DNA from: Acanthopleura granulata
Lineage: Eukaryota; Mollusca; Polyplacophora; Chitonida; Chitonidae
Length of the DNA: 64,000 nt
Direction of reading: 5' to 3'
NCBI GenBank assembly: GCA_016165875.1
Contig: JABBOT010000002.1
Location: forward strand, 29,402,265-29,466,264
In this document: in pieces, positions 25,301 to 40,300 of the stretch
Layout of the letters: every line of letters begins with the position of its first letter
Position numbering within the stretch: position 1 is the stretch's first letter
The notes under the pieces: generated by a model
What the model was told of the DNA's origin: nothing
Databases searched by the model: none
Seen by the model: only the letters and a program-made list of their open reading frames with translations
Translations under genes and position numbers: made by a program

Positions 25301-28300
25301 TTCCGACACAATCCTGCTTACGCGAGTATGTTTTGAAATCACAATCAGAACAAAATCTGATCGAGCCAGCGTTTAAATAAACTCTGGGTGTTTGTGAGTG
25401 TTTTTCTTTTCAAAGGAGAAAACATATATTTAACTCCTTCCTGTAGGAGCTGTATTCTTCATCTGAAGAATGATAATGATGAATGTTAAGAATGGTAACT
25501 AAGCAAAGCCAAAGAAATAATTTTTGGTTCATTATTTAAGTAGTTTTGTTATGGAATGCCAAAATGGGCAGCATACTTGGCCGACGTATATGAACCAGTC
25601 TAGTTCCAGTTTACATGAACCCATAAGTCAAGATCACTACTCTCTGTGTCGTTGTCACACAGCTTTTGGCTCTGGAGAAAAACCGTAGGGTTTATCTAAA
25701 CAAATGTTTATGGTTAAAGTAGTTCATCTAACTGAGGGCTTTTGAGTGTATATACATACAGGATAACAAAGAAATGTCGGGGAAATTTGAGTTACAATCT
25801 ACCCAGGGGCTGTTTTCCCCTGCTACATGTATATATTTCTATTTGTTATAAATTTGGACCGCACGAAGTAACAATTTATATGGCAGACTACTACACAAAG
25901 CGTATAGATTTTGGCAATGAACAATTATGGACGGTGACAGTATTAGAAATGAATGTTTATGCGTATTCTGAGAGTTTAAAAATCGAGATAATTTTAAAGT
26001 TAACTGGTAGTGATAATGTTACGTTTATCCATACAAAACTGAACTGGTTAAGAAATATGCTAAGACAAAGATCCCATTGTACCGTAGCCATCACTCAGCT
26101 TGGTTCTCGGCTAATGTTTACACTGATCGTCCAGAGGCCCTTTCTACACCACTGTCTCAATGCTGCTTCAAGCACAGTAACCATGGTGACGTATCTCTTC
26201 GCTGCACGTTGTCACGGAAGTTATGCCAGGCGCCGCTTGTGACTGCTCGTAAAGCAGGCCCTTGCAGTGCTCTAATGCCTATGGTCATTCTTGCCTAGCA
26301 TAGTTTCTGGTGTCTCAGAAAAAGCTTATTTAATAAGAATTTATACCACAGCGATATGATTATATCAGTATGTTATAAATTTCTTGTAGTTTGCAAAGGA
26401 ATGGAACTCAGTTTGGAACTCAGCTCAGCAATTGCAAATGAGTATTGTTATGCCGTTGATACCATTTACGTGATGGCAGTGTTCAGACTAGCTAAATACT
26501 TTCTAGAAGCTGCCCTCTGGTAGTGTGAAAGAAACTGACAAAATGACGAAGTCGTGTTGATTTCATTGGAGCACACTTTGTAATATTAGTCACTTTATTC
26601 CTTTCGCTCATATAGCTTCAATGTTTAGCTTCGGATCTATGCATTTTCACCATATGCTTTTATTCAGTAGATGACCTTTAAATAAGAGGCGCAGTGTACG
26701 TTTAATTATGTTCTGTCGTGATGAAATGTTTAGAGGCACGGAATTAACAAACGATTAATTTGCCAGTCCGCTGGTTCTTGCTTTATAATTTGGCTGTAAT
26801 ACATCAAATTGCTTTTTTAAACTCGGAACTTCCAGCAGATCATTTCATCGCGTTAAGCAACCCCTGTACAGTCCAAATTCAATGTTTTGAACATTATATT
26901 TCCCTAACGTTTCATGGTGATAAGGGGGAACTCGTAGAACGTCTTTCCACCATCAACAAAGTTAATTCTAATTCTTATTCTTTTGTTCTGTCCTGTATAT
27001 TATACGTTACACTTTCGGTGTATGTGTGCATGTAAAACACATAGGTGGTATACAATCACTGCAGCGTTCAAGAAGACGATGTTCTTTTATTGTGATTTGG
27101 ACGTCTTGGTGTAGCCGGTCAGAGTCTGTAAATGGTTACGCCTAACAGGATTGTGTAGGGATTAAGGTATATATCCGTCTGCCGTAAAATATCTGGCCAG
27201 ATTTCAAACACCTCCCAATTCTGGTTAAGTTACGCTAAAGTCTGAATTATAAGGTTGGGGCTCTGTACATACATCGTGTCAAAATACATGACGATAGTAA
27301 ATCCTTATACAGGTGCGAATGTGCGCATGAAATACGTCTTCAAAGAGTACTCGCCCAAAACCATCGGCTAACAATTTGACACGATCAGTATGAATTCCAT
27401 GTAGTATCCTGGAATAGAATTTCAGAAAACACTGTACCAGTTTCTCAGGTTTTTGCGTATGGTCTTTTTGTGCCCTGGCCAACGCTTTGTAACTCTAGCG
27501 CATTGGAAGGAACTCAAAGATTCATACATTAAGCACGAGAACCTCAAATTAAGGTTTGGTCGGAAGAGCAGCAGAGACCGGGAGAGGGAGACATCCTGGC
27601 AATTATACTTTGGCCTGTGTGCTGGAAGCATCTCGGATTTAGGGACCTCGTTACGAGCAGTAGGAATTGGGAGCAGTGAATGATCATAACCTTGCAAGAC
27701 CCAGGAATAGGGAGCAGAGGAAGTCACACAATAGCGTACAGGAATAGGGAGGAGTTAAACACTGGAGGAGGAGCTGAATAACCTATGTGCTTGAAGAACC
27801 ACAATTTAAGGGTTAGTGTCGAAAGGAGCAGGAGTAGGGATTAACACAAAACCATCATCCTACACCCTAGAAGAACTCTAATTTAAGTGTTAAGAATAGC
27901 AAGAACGGGGAGCAGTATCTCACCTTTATTAGAACACACTAATATGTGATACTGGACATTCCATTTATCATAGTCGACTAACACAATCAATACGAGTTCA
28001 GGTATTAGCCTGGAATAGAAGCACTTATCATCTAACCCCGGAGTTTCAGTGTTCACTATTACTCCTGTTTTTTTAAAGCCCCGATTTACACTATCTAACT
28101 CCAGCACATTGAAGGAGACTACAAATGAAAGCCTGATGTAGGAAACAGAAGAACCTCATATTAAGGGTTATTTAAAATGCCGGATTTCTGTTGGTCTTTT
28201 GGGAAACAAAAACTATTTCTGCTTATAACCCAGGCTCATAATTGAGCAGAGAGAAAACATCCGATAAATCAGGAAACACAGGATTTGAGGTCAGAAATTC

Positions 28301-31300
28301 TCTCAGAATATGCATTTTGGCAGCTGCACTCACGTGGAGGTTATGCTTATATTTGTGTGAATTATTCTCAGCTACATGTACATTATGTCTTATAGATGGC
28401 TCCCAGCAGCTCTTTTCTTTCTTCTTAATTGGCTCCTTCATAGTTATCAAAACTAAGAACTAAGGTTAAACTAAGAACAGCTGACCAAGAAATACCCTGT
28501 GATGTGGTTGAAATTAACATATACACAGAGGTAGCCACTGGTTTTAGCACCTTCTAGAATATTGTATATTACAATGATAATGGTAGCGGGATGAGGTCAC
28601 TTCCTTGGTGTAGGTTTTTGGAGGTCTTGCAAAAGCCACTTCATGGGCTAGAGAGTACATGTACGCTTTTGCTGTCAGGGCTAATACAGCGCTGGATATG
28701 TTTTCCAGGCAAAGCTGTGTGTTGAAACAACGCATGTTTCTCTTGTCAGTCTTATTTAAACTACTGGGGGTTATTTTTATGCTTACCACCCATCGTTCGC
28801 CAGCTTGGGTGTTTAGATAAGGGTTGAGCAACAGATCGCCCTTTTGTACCCCCTCAACCGTCCAGATGTCGGGGGATATTCTTTGTTAAATGTGCACACA
28901 GTGTGTAAAATACTGCTGTGAGCACTTCAGTTTTGTAATAGCTTCTAACACATCGCAGTCCTTACGTGCTTTATGTAGAATGTTGTTATACCCCACGTAA
29001 GCTTCTTTTCCAGTGATTGGACGAAAACTTGTCACCTCAGCGACCCTAAAGTATGACGTATATTTGTACACGCAAAACAATGTGGTATATATACCACATT
29101 GTTTTGCGTGTACAAATATTTTTTGAAGCAGTTCGCTCGAGTGTTGTACATTAGGCCTACAATTATTTTGGATAGAGGACTTACGCAGTAATCTCTTGGC
29201 ATTTGAAAGCAATCTAGCAAAGGTCACTCGTGTGTCACCTTGATTCTTTTGCAAAATGACGTCACTATATCAAAACGTCGAAACTGTTGTTGTTTAAGAA
29301 TGGCGGGAAACCTTTAACCCACTGATTGTGGGTCCATTGTATGTTTAGTAGACTGTTCAGCTTGCATAGCAGATGAAAAAGGAACGCACATTCCACTTTG
29401 TGTTAACAGATAATATTCCACAGTCGACGCGTAATTTATATATTCATGTAAACTGGAACACAATATACAGGTAAATCTTGAAATAATTTCCACGTCAATT
29501 AAGCTGTAAGCTCGATGGAATATGATCATAATAAAACACCAAAGATCATACATTTAGCTAATCCACTTCGTAAATATTTGATGACAAGGGAAAGTTTATT
29601 GTCATATTTGCATTCCTAAAAGATGTTAAAGTGAGCAGTACAGTGGAGCTCTGGTAGTTTTTAGCTATTTTACCTACTGCAGAGACTGAGGAAGACATCC
29701 GTAAGTAAAACGAGGGTCCGGTAATTTCATTATGTGAAGATAACTTTCAAAATCGATGTATTTATACCGTGTTACCGTATAAAAATTTATGGCCTGAAAC
29801 AGATACCTTCATCGTTTCTGTATTTTGAAGGAGCTCCTTGTATACAGCCGTTACTCCGTTGCCTGGAAGGGTTCCCTAGGAGTTAACATTTGGCACTCAT
29901 AGTGTGTTACACGCACATGTTTCTGACACTGTCACTGTGTGTTACACGCACATGTTTCTGACACTGTCACTGTGTTCTCAGCTGTCAATGTTGTCCCTGA
30001 TAAAACATATTGTTATTGACTGCTTTGATTTGCCTGAAAATTTCTATTGCCATAAATTCTAATTCACAATTGTATCAAAATTATAATACTTTTTAGGTTA
30101 TGGGCTCTGTAATCGTTTAACTGCATAGGATTGGAGTGATAGCCCATGTCAAGGAATGGGGTATCAGGAACACTCAAAACAAGCTATGTTCGACGATCAA
30201 GGAGTGAACATGACTTGTCGACAGTTGATATTCCATCCAGCGGCATGTATTGTATGCTTTATTATATCGAAAAAGTGAAATAAAAGGAAAAGAAATCTCC
30301 TACTTTGTTACTACTTGATGATGCTGGAGGTGTACGACGCTAGTTGAACAAGCCATCGCCTGACTGTTTAGTGCCTTTATAACAACGACAGAGAGTATCT
30401 AAGGGGAGATAGCTGTAGAAGAATAAAAATGAACGAAATAGTTGATTATATTGCCTGGTGAATGTGGGATATTCCTTTGTGAGTTGAGACGGCTTTACTT
30501 GAGCCGGTTAACATTGCGCTTTAAGTTTCGCGGAATATGATGTCATTGACGCATGAAAACCAAGAATCCCTGCATTTGGTTTGATAATAAGATCTGCTGG
30601 CTAAAGAGCTCTAAATACTTTATCACAGGCACATTATTTCTGTGGTGACGTTCAGGCATTCATTTACAAATTTAATTAATATTTAGGGTGTATTCTCCTA
30701 ATTTCACTCTCGGAAGTATATATAAACGTCACTTTTACATGTGTGCATGAAGATTACAAAGTGTTCTTGCTTTAAATATTATAATGGTCTTTGGATTGAA
30801 AACGGTAAATGCTATGTTCAGTTCCAACGTCAGTGTTTGATAATCCTTGAGCATCTCTTTTTCGATACTGGCAAACCTTTACAGTTCAGTATGATTTTGA
30901 GTTAGGCTTGGGAATATATTTTGTTATTACATATATTAATCTGATATTTAAACCGTTGTCTTTCTGTTCAGGTCCCATTTAAGTTTATAATCTGGAATAA
31001 AATGTGCCACTTGTAAACCATATAAAGTAGTGATTCCAAGGCCCATTTCCAAAAAGAACCTAAGGCAAAAGAACCTGAAGCAACTATTGTCTATACCCCT
31101 TGGCCAGAGACAACACCGCTTTACTTTTTATGATTACTGATACATGCAAGACTGGGAAGCTTCATTTGTGATGGAATATGTTTTCTCTGTGATCGGAAAA
31201 CATCAGTTGCAGTGGTTTTGTTGGCCATTCTCTAGAGGTCCTTACATCAGCAGCAGAGGGAATAGCTTTTAAGAGAACTGCTCAAGTGGTTCCAGACTTT

Positions 31301-34300
31301 GTTGGAATGATTTACCGAGACACCTTCTGGGATCCAGGATGTGCTCCTGGCAAGCTTTACGCTCAACTTATTTTGAGGGTTGTGCTTTGGCTGGAATTGC
31401 GTCTGTTTCTTTGATGAGAGCCAGGAAGAAAGAAAAGAATAGCTCCTGTTTTAATTAAGCTTATATACTAATAGGAAGAGTTTTGTGTAAAATGTGTGAT
31501 CATAAATTATGCCCAGACACTAAGGTGTATAACCTATGAGCTACAAAAATGTTAGCTAACTGTATACATGTATATCGAGAAAATGTGTTTCTATCTGAAG
31601 TCGTTGGTTATGTTAGGTTGAGATAAGACATGACAAAGATACTTTGCCAGCGCACGATTTACAAATTGGGCGGTAAATGTATTGTAAACACTCTGCACTG
31701 ACATCAAAATGATATCCGTGGCATGCTATAAACATCAGCGGTCTTACTTTACTGATCATACCGCCACGTCCTAGGTGTAATGTGATGAGATTGTGGAATG
31801 TACCAGGACTTAGGGGGAAATAAATACAGAGCCAGCATAATGTCTGTTTTACAGACAAATCCACGGGAAACACTGGCATGGACGATGCCTGAAGATTATG
31901 TTACGACAAGAGAATACTTCTTTCATGTTCATATCACGGTGCATATGTGCATGTGTAAATGTTTCCATCAAGGCTAAGGCCACATAGGTCTACAATTTAG
32001 CTGGTGTATATAAAAGATGGAGATGTATTTGTAAATTACGTAATTATAACCGAGAAACCACGCAATTAACACCACGTCAACTTTCGAGAAATAATTCGCT
32101 TTTTCTTATTAATAGAGTTAACAGTCAGGCTCTATTTATTTGATAAACCATGTCCATAGTTACTTCTTGAATTATCCTACAGAGAATAATGTAAATTCCC
32201 ATGGAAAAAGTTTGTATATAGAAGGTTTTAGGCACCATATCTGTGTTTGCGGTTGTTTATGTTCAGCCGTGTGCAAGAGAATGACTGGTATCCTTGACGG
32301 TTAGTACGAACTTTTCCAACACTCGGAACTACAGCTGAAATACGATAGCTGACAAAACTAGGTCCGGGCTAAATATAGCAAAAGGTTGTCAGCCGCAGCT
32401 TAAAGTAATTGCCTCAAAGTATACAGCTACATGTTTAGGGTTCACCTTGGCCGTGTAAGCACTGTGTTAAGGTTTCAAAACTTTACCAGTCTCTGGAACA
32501 TAACATCAACACATAGAGAAAAAGGTTAGGCATCAACCTTTTATTGGTTATTGTGACAATTCAGCTAAAAATTCCATACAGAGTTGCGAAGCGTTATTGT
32601 TTTTCCAATTCGACCAGTGACTTAGCGGCAGCGGCTAAGAATATTTGTGGGCAGCCTTGATATTATATATAAAGTTCCTGCGTTTCAGTGACGGTTTCAT
32701 GCACACGGCAATTTCTCCATGCTTTACTTTTCTCTCGTATTCAATCTGGCCCAACTTTCACAATACCTTATGTCGCACACATTATGCTTTTTTATGTGAC
32801 TGGTAACATGTGAAAGCCTAATTTGTGGCTGTTGTACCGTTTCAATGTCAGTTAACCATTAGGCAGTACAGCATCAAGAAGGTCTTGTAGGCCCATCCGG
32901 TTATAGGCCTATACACCTCGAAGTGAGGGTTTATATGCCTGTCTGGTTTTCAACATTCTAAGTGTATTTGTGAAGGCCTTGTTTCATAATACGTATCAAG
33001 CCTTAAATTGTGACACTGTTTGGCTCATCGTAGTTCTAGCCTCCAGCTTTCGTTCTGTTACGACGAGCTAACGAGTCCATCAGCTGGGCAGATATTTGGC
33101 AAAGGGCGGTGGTGTAGCCCTGATACTCCGGCCTCATCAAGCCATAAAACCGGACTCACGTCATTTGAATGAAAAATTCTTGAGAACACCATTAAATACT
33201 GATATAAGAAAATACATTTTCAATATTCTGCCACTCTAATCTTGTATCGGCCACTTTACGTGATTTAATGAATCATGACAACACTGATATGAAAATTAAT
33301 TCTTCTAAATATTTGTTTGTAATTTTTTTCTGAAAAACATTTACGAGATAATAAGCAGAACATATTTGCTAATTTGCCTCTTTAATCCAAGGAGAATAAA
33401 TTGCTGTTAGAATGAACACAATCTGTAATCTTCCTGTTTATTCTAAGGCGAATAAACTGATATTAGAATGAACAAACTGTGCAGTGTGAGAGAGCAAATG
33501 CTGATGTGAAAGTGTATTTATATGTGATGTCATTGGGATTCACGGAAGCACCGTCATGTGAATCAATTACAAACCCAGCGTATTTTCCACACATTATCCC
33601 TTCATTTCGAGTTACTGGAGTACGGCACTAATTAAAAGCGGCAATAAACCCTATCTATGTATTACAGCACCAAACACTGGTATATTTACGCAATGGAGTC
33701 AGTACTCATGATGAACAAATGAACAATCTTAGAGAACAGACTTTGTCGGCTTTTTGCAATACATTATACGGAAGAAAAGTTATTTGACGGAAAACATGCT
33801 CTTTCGTTGGAATGTCTTAATAGATCTGCCACATGGAAGACGACGGTAATTATTGACGAGAGGCCATAAACAACCCCTGCTACAATAGTTATCTTACTTA
33901 TATTACTGGTACAAAATCCTTCTAAATGTATGGTCGTGATAATATACAAAGCCAGCGGGATATTTGTATGAGGGTGACATATGTCAAAAGCACCAAAGGG
34001 TCCCGATGCGCCCTATTTATACACATATCCAGGATTCCTAGCCAAAGTGAGCTCCTAATTGATGTGATGGAATAAACAATGAAGGAAACACGATGCATCG
34101 GCCAAGGATAGAAAAAAAAGAAAAGAAAGATAAACAATAAGTATTGCTCAAGGCATCCTTTTTCGATAATTGGCTTTACCGATGAACTGAGTGCTTGGAT
34201 GTGCTTGCTAAAAAAAGCATTCACCTTTGAGGTGTTCACTTTCATAGAGCAATATGTATTTTGATAAAAAATGAATTCATCCTAACACATGGCCCTTCTC

Positions 34301-37300
34301 TGGCACAGTGGGAAGGTAATGAACCTTCTCTCAATACAGACTCATGCAGCCTCCCGCAAATCGATTCGCATCTTTGATTCCTGCTTTACGTGACTTGCCT
34401 TTGGCCTATAGGCTAATGGATAATTGGCAAAGCTATCTTTACACTTTCATCAAATCCCATATATCACTGCAGTATATATCTAAAAGAATACTGAGTATGA
34501 AAGTAGACATTAAGTCAGGTTATTGGTATAAAAGTAGACGTATATTTTCTTTACATTAAGGGTCCTGTTGTGTATTCACTTTAAAATCTAATAATCTGGC
34601 CTGATGAATGAACAAAATATCAGCCACATCGTCGAGTGTCTGGCCTTATGAAATGTTAAAAAAACTTTTTGCTCTTGGATGTAAAATGATGCATTACAAG
34701 TTAAATGTACTTGTTATATGGATTTCTCCATTTACACACTGTAACTCTTTCATCATTTCTCCCATGATTTAAAAGTTATTTTGAAAAAAAAAACAAGTGT
34801 TGACATAAATGACAACTAGAAAATGTCGACATTCAAACATTGATAAAAAGTGTGCTTCTGAAATGCGTGTTGTGAATTGTGAACTGCTCTAATAATACTC
34901 TTGTTCATCCAACCAAAATGTTAGCTTTGTACACCTTACAATGCTATACATATAGACATTTTGCACTGCTTAAGAGATTTTGTGTCACACCTCCACCTCC
35001 ACCTCATTACAGCGCTGTAGTTGAGAGACGAATCTTAATATAGTGTTATATGTTATGCGCATTATATGAAGTTTGTCAGATATAACATAACGGGTACGGT
35101 GTGACAGTGGATGCCAATTATAAACGAAGTCAAACTAATGTCATGGCTTTCGGTGAATAATAACATAGCACCCACTTCGAGGAGTATAAAGTGTGTACAT
35201 GTACATGTTTTCAGAGGTTTTCTTCCATGAAACTTCTAAAGGAGTGTACATATATGTGCAACAACCATTTGGTGAGAAGTTTTAGGAGAACAAATTTGTG
35301 ACAGGTCCTACATTGAATCACACCCTGCAATCTACCATGTTATTACGGACAGGTGTATCTGTAAGCAGTTTTGTGAAGAAAATAGTTATAAGGACTTATT
35401 TTTTGTCCTTTTGGGGGTTCGCAAACGACTGTGAAGTTGCTTCATCCTGACTGCGTGTCAATTTCAGAAGACTTATTACATAAAAGAAATGTTTTTACGC
35501 AAAAGTAAGCTTTGAGGTGCAATGTTTTCATGTCTTTGAGCTTCATGAATGTTCTTTCTTTCGCCACTTCTTCTGATCTACCTTCTGCTGAGCCCGCTTT
35601 ATGTTGGGCTCGCTTTATATCTTTATCGTAGACTTCTTGCTCATAATATTGAAACAGGCTGATCAAGCTTGCTTACCAATGTTCTATTGCCGGCAACCTT
35701 CGGATGGTCGTGAGTTTCCCCCGGGCTCTGTCCGGTTTCCTCCAACCGTAATGTTGGTCGCCGTCGTATAAGTGAAATATTCTACGTTGAATAAAATCAA
35801 TACAATTCAATCAAATAAATAAATAAATAAATATGTTCTAGACACTGATCCGTGTTTTTTCAGCATCGGTCCCAATAGAGAGAACACTACACTCATTTTT
35901 TTGTCTTGTCCCAACTCCTTTCCCTTTTTTTCCGCTTTACCATGATCTACCTTTGCCACGGTGTCTATATAAGTTCTTAGGACTGCAATCCACACCATGA
36001 CGTGTTTATTTCGGGAGTCACGTGTTTGCCAGTAGCCTCCATTAGTTCGTCTTAAATCACGCCCTAACGTCTAGAAGGTTATCACGCACTTGGCGAGCTT
36101 CTGTGGTTTTCACGGCGTTCTTCCAGTACAACCCCCATCCTCAACCATTAAAATAAAACCGCTTGGTATAAGTGGTAATATTATATATATATATACGGCA
36201 TAAAAATAACGATTGTGTAATAACGTATTTTTGCATTGCCCATGCAGTAGACATTTAGGTGGGGAATGGAAATGGGAATAGATGCCTTGACATATGTCCT
36301 AGACAGTTATAAAAAGACAGATTCATTGCTGGGTAAGCTGTGTGAAAAAATGATGGTGCGCATCTGAGTGTTTAAAGCGTACAGAACACGAAAAAAAATG
36401 AACTGAGATAAGAACTGTCTACCACTGGTGACGTGATGTCTGCAACGTGTCAGATATGACACGTCAAGACGATCTGGTATGCTGAAGGAAATTTCGGAAC
36501 CTTGTGCATACTATCTGAGCAAGCTTCTTGTCACTGCCAATGTGTTCATGAATTTTGTGACTTGCAAGTCCTCATTCTTTTACAGACCACGGCAGAAATT
36601 CCGACTGCCATAGAAAATCAAAAATAAGAAATTCCCCGTGTTTTATGTCACTGTTTCGTCACTTACACAAATAAAGAAGAATTTTCCCGAATCAGTACTT
36701 TTTGACCCACGTGCAAATAATGAGATACAAACAAGCTGCCATTTTTATAACGCAATTCACAGGAATTGTCGACATTTGTGGACAGTTGACAAAAACTAAA
36801 TATGTCCAAAAGAAATAGTACACAATATACAATGTATTGCATACAGTGATGAGCAATAATACAAGAAGACCTTGCCTCAGGCCTCAGAAATGCACCAGTC
36901 CCCTTCTGTTACGTGTTTGGTGTTAATGCCATTCTCCATGTTATCAGTGGAAAAGTCAACAAAGCGACAGACAGTCATCGCCTTCAGCTTTCGTCAGCTG
37001 AAAACAACGGTAATCTCTGACGGGTAACATTGAGTCCCAGATAAAGATAAAGTATATGGTTTTCTGCTATAATGCTGCATTGCTTGTGCAATACACAGTA
37101 CTGTTCTATGCGCACACATACACTGGCAAGGGTGACGCAGTGCAGGAAAGAACAAAAGAGTACATAACATAGCACGGACCGGTTTGCTAAATTGAGGAAG
37201 TCTCCCATTGCAAAGTCAGTATTTTATTATTTGATTCTTTGTTGTAAAATGTAACTTCGAAATATTAAATGACCGGCTGTAATATGCAATTTCATATTAA

Positions 37301-40300
37301 GTATATTACGTCCTTGTTCACATTATGTGGCACTAGCTCTTCTGATCTTTTTTCAGATGACACATTGCAGATTTATGACCAGCTGTTTCGTGTTATTTGG
37401 TGTTATCGGACCAGAATTCCTCTATACCTTACTCGCCTACGCCTCTGTGTTTTTATAATTGCGTGCGGGTAATTTTTCGCCGATGAGATATTTCGTATGG
37501 AGTGGCTTCCGGTAGTGTGCATCGTACAGAGCTCCTAATACAATCGTTCATTATTTTTAGTTTTGTTGCTGAGAAACTGAAGGAGTGCAAATTTGTACTG
37601 TTCCAAGTTGTCATTTCAGATTTTTCTACATGTAAGAATAGCTGTGTCTTTGTCATTGACATCAAACCTCGAAAGGTTGTAAACCAGTCGCTTTTCAGCA
37701 GAAGCATGTTGAATTAAGCTGATAATAAATAAATCAAAAATGTCGGATAAAGGTTGCATATGGATTGAGTAAGTATAAATTACGGGAAAGTATGGCGCAG
37801 TTACATCCTGTACTCAATTGAGGTATCTTTAGTGCTTAGCGTTATAGCTGTGAAGAGCACAGGAAGTCGGGTGGCGCCGTGCTAGCCTGGTGATATAACC
37901 ATCCGTTATTAGCTGTTTACACTACTTCTGGTGTTCATTAGACTCGGTTCGTTGGACTGACGAACCAATGTTAGGTATGTTGTCTTTGACAGGAAAACAG
38001 ACTATAAGGATGCATAACTGAACATCAAAATCAACTGCTAGTTGTTAAACAATAGGTAAAAAAATAGCTTCTTTCATATGGTAAAGAATATGGAAATATT
38101 TACTGAAAAATAGGCTGAAAAATTTATCAAAGTTTTGAATTATTGGTTTTCATATCCTTGAGTCTTTATAAAAAGTACCAATATTCATGGTACAGTTTTA
38201 GTACCACAACTTCCAATGCATTGAACTCCCAACAGAGTTGTATTTCAAGTGTAAAATTATAAATATTCACGTTTTTTCTATGGATAAAGGAAACTATGGG
38301 AAATGGAGTAAGAGGCCTTTGTCAAGTTATTACCGAACTTTCACACCTGTGACCCACGTTATATTGGTAGACGGCAAGACCACTGACGGGAGCGCTGTCA
38401 GCGGCTTCTTTCTACCATGGCACATCAGTGGAAACGTAATCTTGAAAATTGCCTGTCCATGAACCATGAATAGGAATCCTGGCGACTTTTAGTGGATTAA
38501 AGGCGAGAACCTCATAAGAACGCAGTCAAGGCCGCATTATACTGAAGTTTGTTGCCTGCTTGCTATTTATTATACTTCCTCAGAGAAGAGATTTTCTAAG
38601 TGCTTTCAGCTAGTCAGAGGATATTCTGGGGTTGTTATTGAGTCACTCACCAGTTGATATATGTTACGACAAAACACCAAACCCGAACTATTTAAGTATA
38701 ATCGGACAGTGAACTCTGCGAGGCCTATTTGCTGTGTTACATTTGCTCTGTGAGGAAAGAACAAAATTAATCAACTCTATATTCCGTTTTGCTGTTATCC
38801 AGTGAATTCATGGTTGTTTACTCTGTTATCCATCTTGGACAACCAACGAAACGATTGTTTCAGTCCTGGCTCCACATACTAGTGGGTAACACCAAAAATT
38901 TGCTCACAGCATGCGCTAGGTTTATTTACTTGTCAGTAATTTAGAGAGCAACCCGTCCACTGGAAACCTGATGGAGATCCCTGCCGACCTAGTCCGAGAG
39001 GATCCACACGAAAGCAGAAACGTGGCCATCTAATTGGTTGTTTATGGAAGCAACTTACACATTTCCATAGTATACGGAATTCAAATAAAGGAAATTGTTT
39101 CTGCAGATGGTATCAATTGCGAGTGTAATCCAACATGTACACATAGAATAATGAGTAATCTGCATGAAATTGCCTGAACTTTACAGCGGTCGTTTTGGAC
39201 AAGATCTTCTCGTACAACGACGAATTGGCTTATGTTCTTTCAGCCACAACATTTTTGTCAACAGAATCCTTGACATTGTGCATGTGTATGAGGAACACCT
39301 TATGTTTACACCAGAAAATCTCTACCTTCACTCGTGTACATGCGTGAAATGGAAATGTTATTTCTTAAGGAATTGTCTTCATACGTGGGATGCTTCAACT
39401 GAGAATAAACTCCTAAGAACGAATTGCTGTCTGTTGCATTATCACGCTACCACGACTATCAAGTCCAACATTCTTCTCGGGTCACAGTAGTACAATGTTT
39501 CCCATATCACTTATGTTATTTGGCATCCTTTTTCTCATGCATTCACTGAACATATCGGCATGTCACTAACTGCATGGGTCTGTCCAGAAGCTGGTGGTGG
39601 GTGTGGGAGAGGGGAGGTATCACTATTGATGTTGCTAATCCTTGTCATTGTTTCCTGCCTGTAGCCACTTATAATTATATGACACAAGTTCCTTGTAAAG
39701 GCGCACTTCTTATAACTTAATTAAATCTGGTTCCCACACAATGTATAGTTTTCTTATTACCGGTAAATGAATACATTTTTATGATAGAAGTCAAACGCTG
39801 TCTTCGGGTTTAAGGCTCAGATTTCCTAAACAAATGTAAGACTAAATGGAAACATTTGCCTTAAGTAAATGTTTATGTTGATGCCGCGCATGCCCTGTGC
39901 TTATTGAGGCTCGTAGCATGCGTCAAAGTTTTCGAGAAGTTGTATTTCTTGTCTTCATTTGTTTCACAGATGCGAAAGAGGCGTTTAAGCTTTTCGACAA
40001 AAAGGGAGAAGGACGTGTGCCGATGAAGGAGTTGTATAACGTTTTCAAAAGCTTAGCGTTACAAGTTGAAAATGACAAATTGAAAAACTGGGCAGATGAA
40101 CAAGATGAGGACGGTAAGTCGGGTTATATTATGCTGAAACAAATTGTTAAATGGGGAGTAATATCATTAATAGTTTCCTCAGTGCCCGAGTACATATTAC
40201 TGTAAAGTATTGGTCTTTGACTGGTCACACGGAGCAACACGGGCAACTGAACAATTTAATTGAATGCGTTGATGATGAGTTCAAAAGCAGGAAAGAATTA

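Larger units (their letters stand above)
23428..39969. other. long second intron of calmodulin-like gene
   Basis: This is 16.5 kb between a perfect donor (GTAAGG) and acceptor (tttcacag). It contains a CpG-richer island at about 24050-24600, a palindrome at 29060-29119, a pseudogene-like segment at 31060-31458, a SINE at 35687-35832 and otherwise AT-rich sequence. No competing EF-hand exon is seen in it. Confidence 0.7.

Noticed and set aside
25742..26242. 166-codon plus-strand ORF
   Set aside because: Begins at TTG, is AT-rich, has no recognisable motif and lies within a long intron; likely chance.
29683..29700. 18-nt microexon with acidic TEED frame before GTAAGT, as the second exon of the calmodulin-like gene
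   Set aside because: Its phase does not follow a Met-only exon, while 23394-23427 fits phase, acceptor, donor and alignment to calmodulin.
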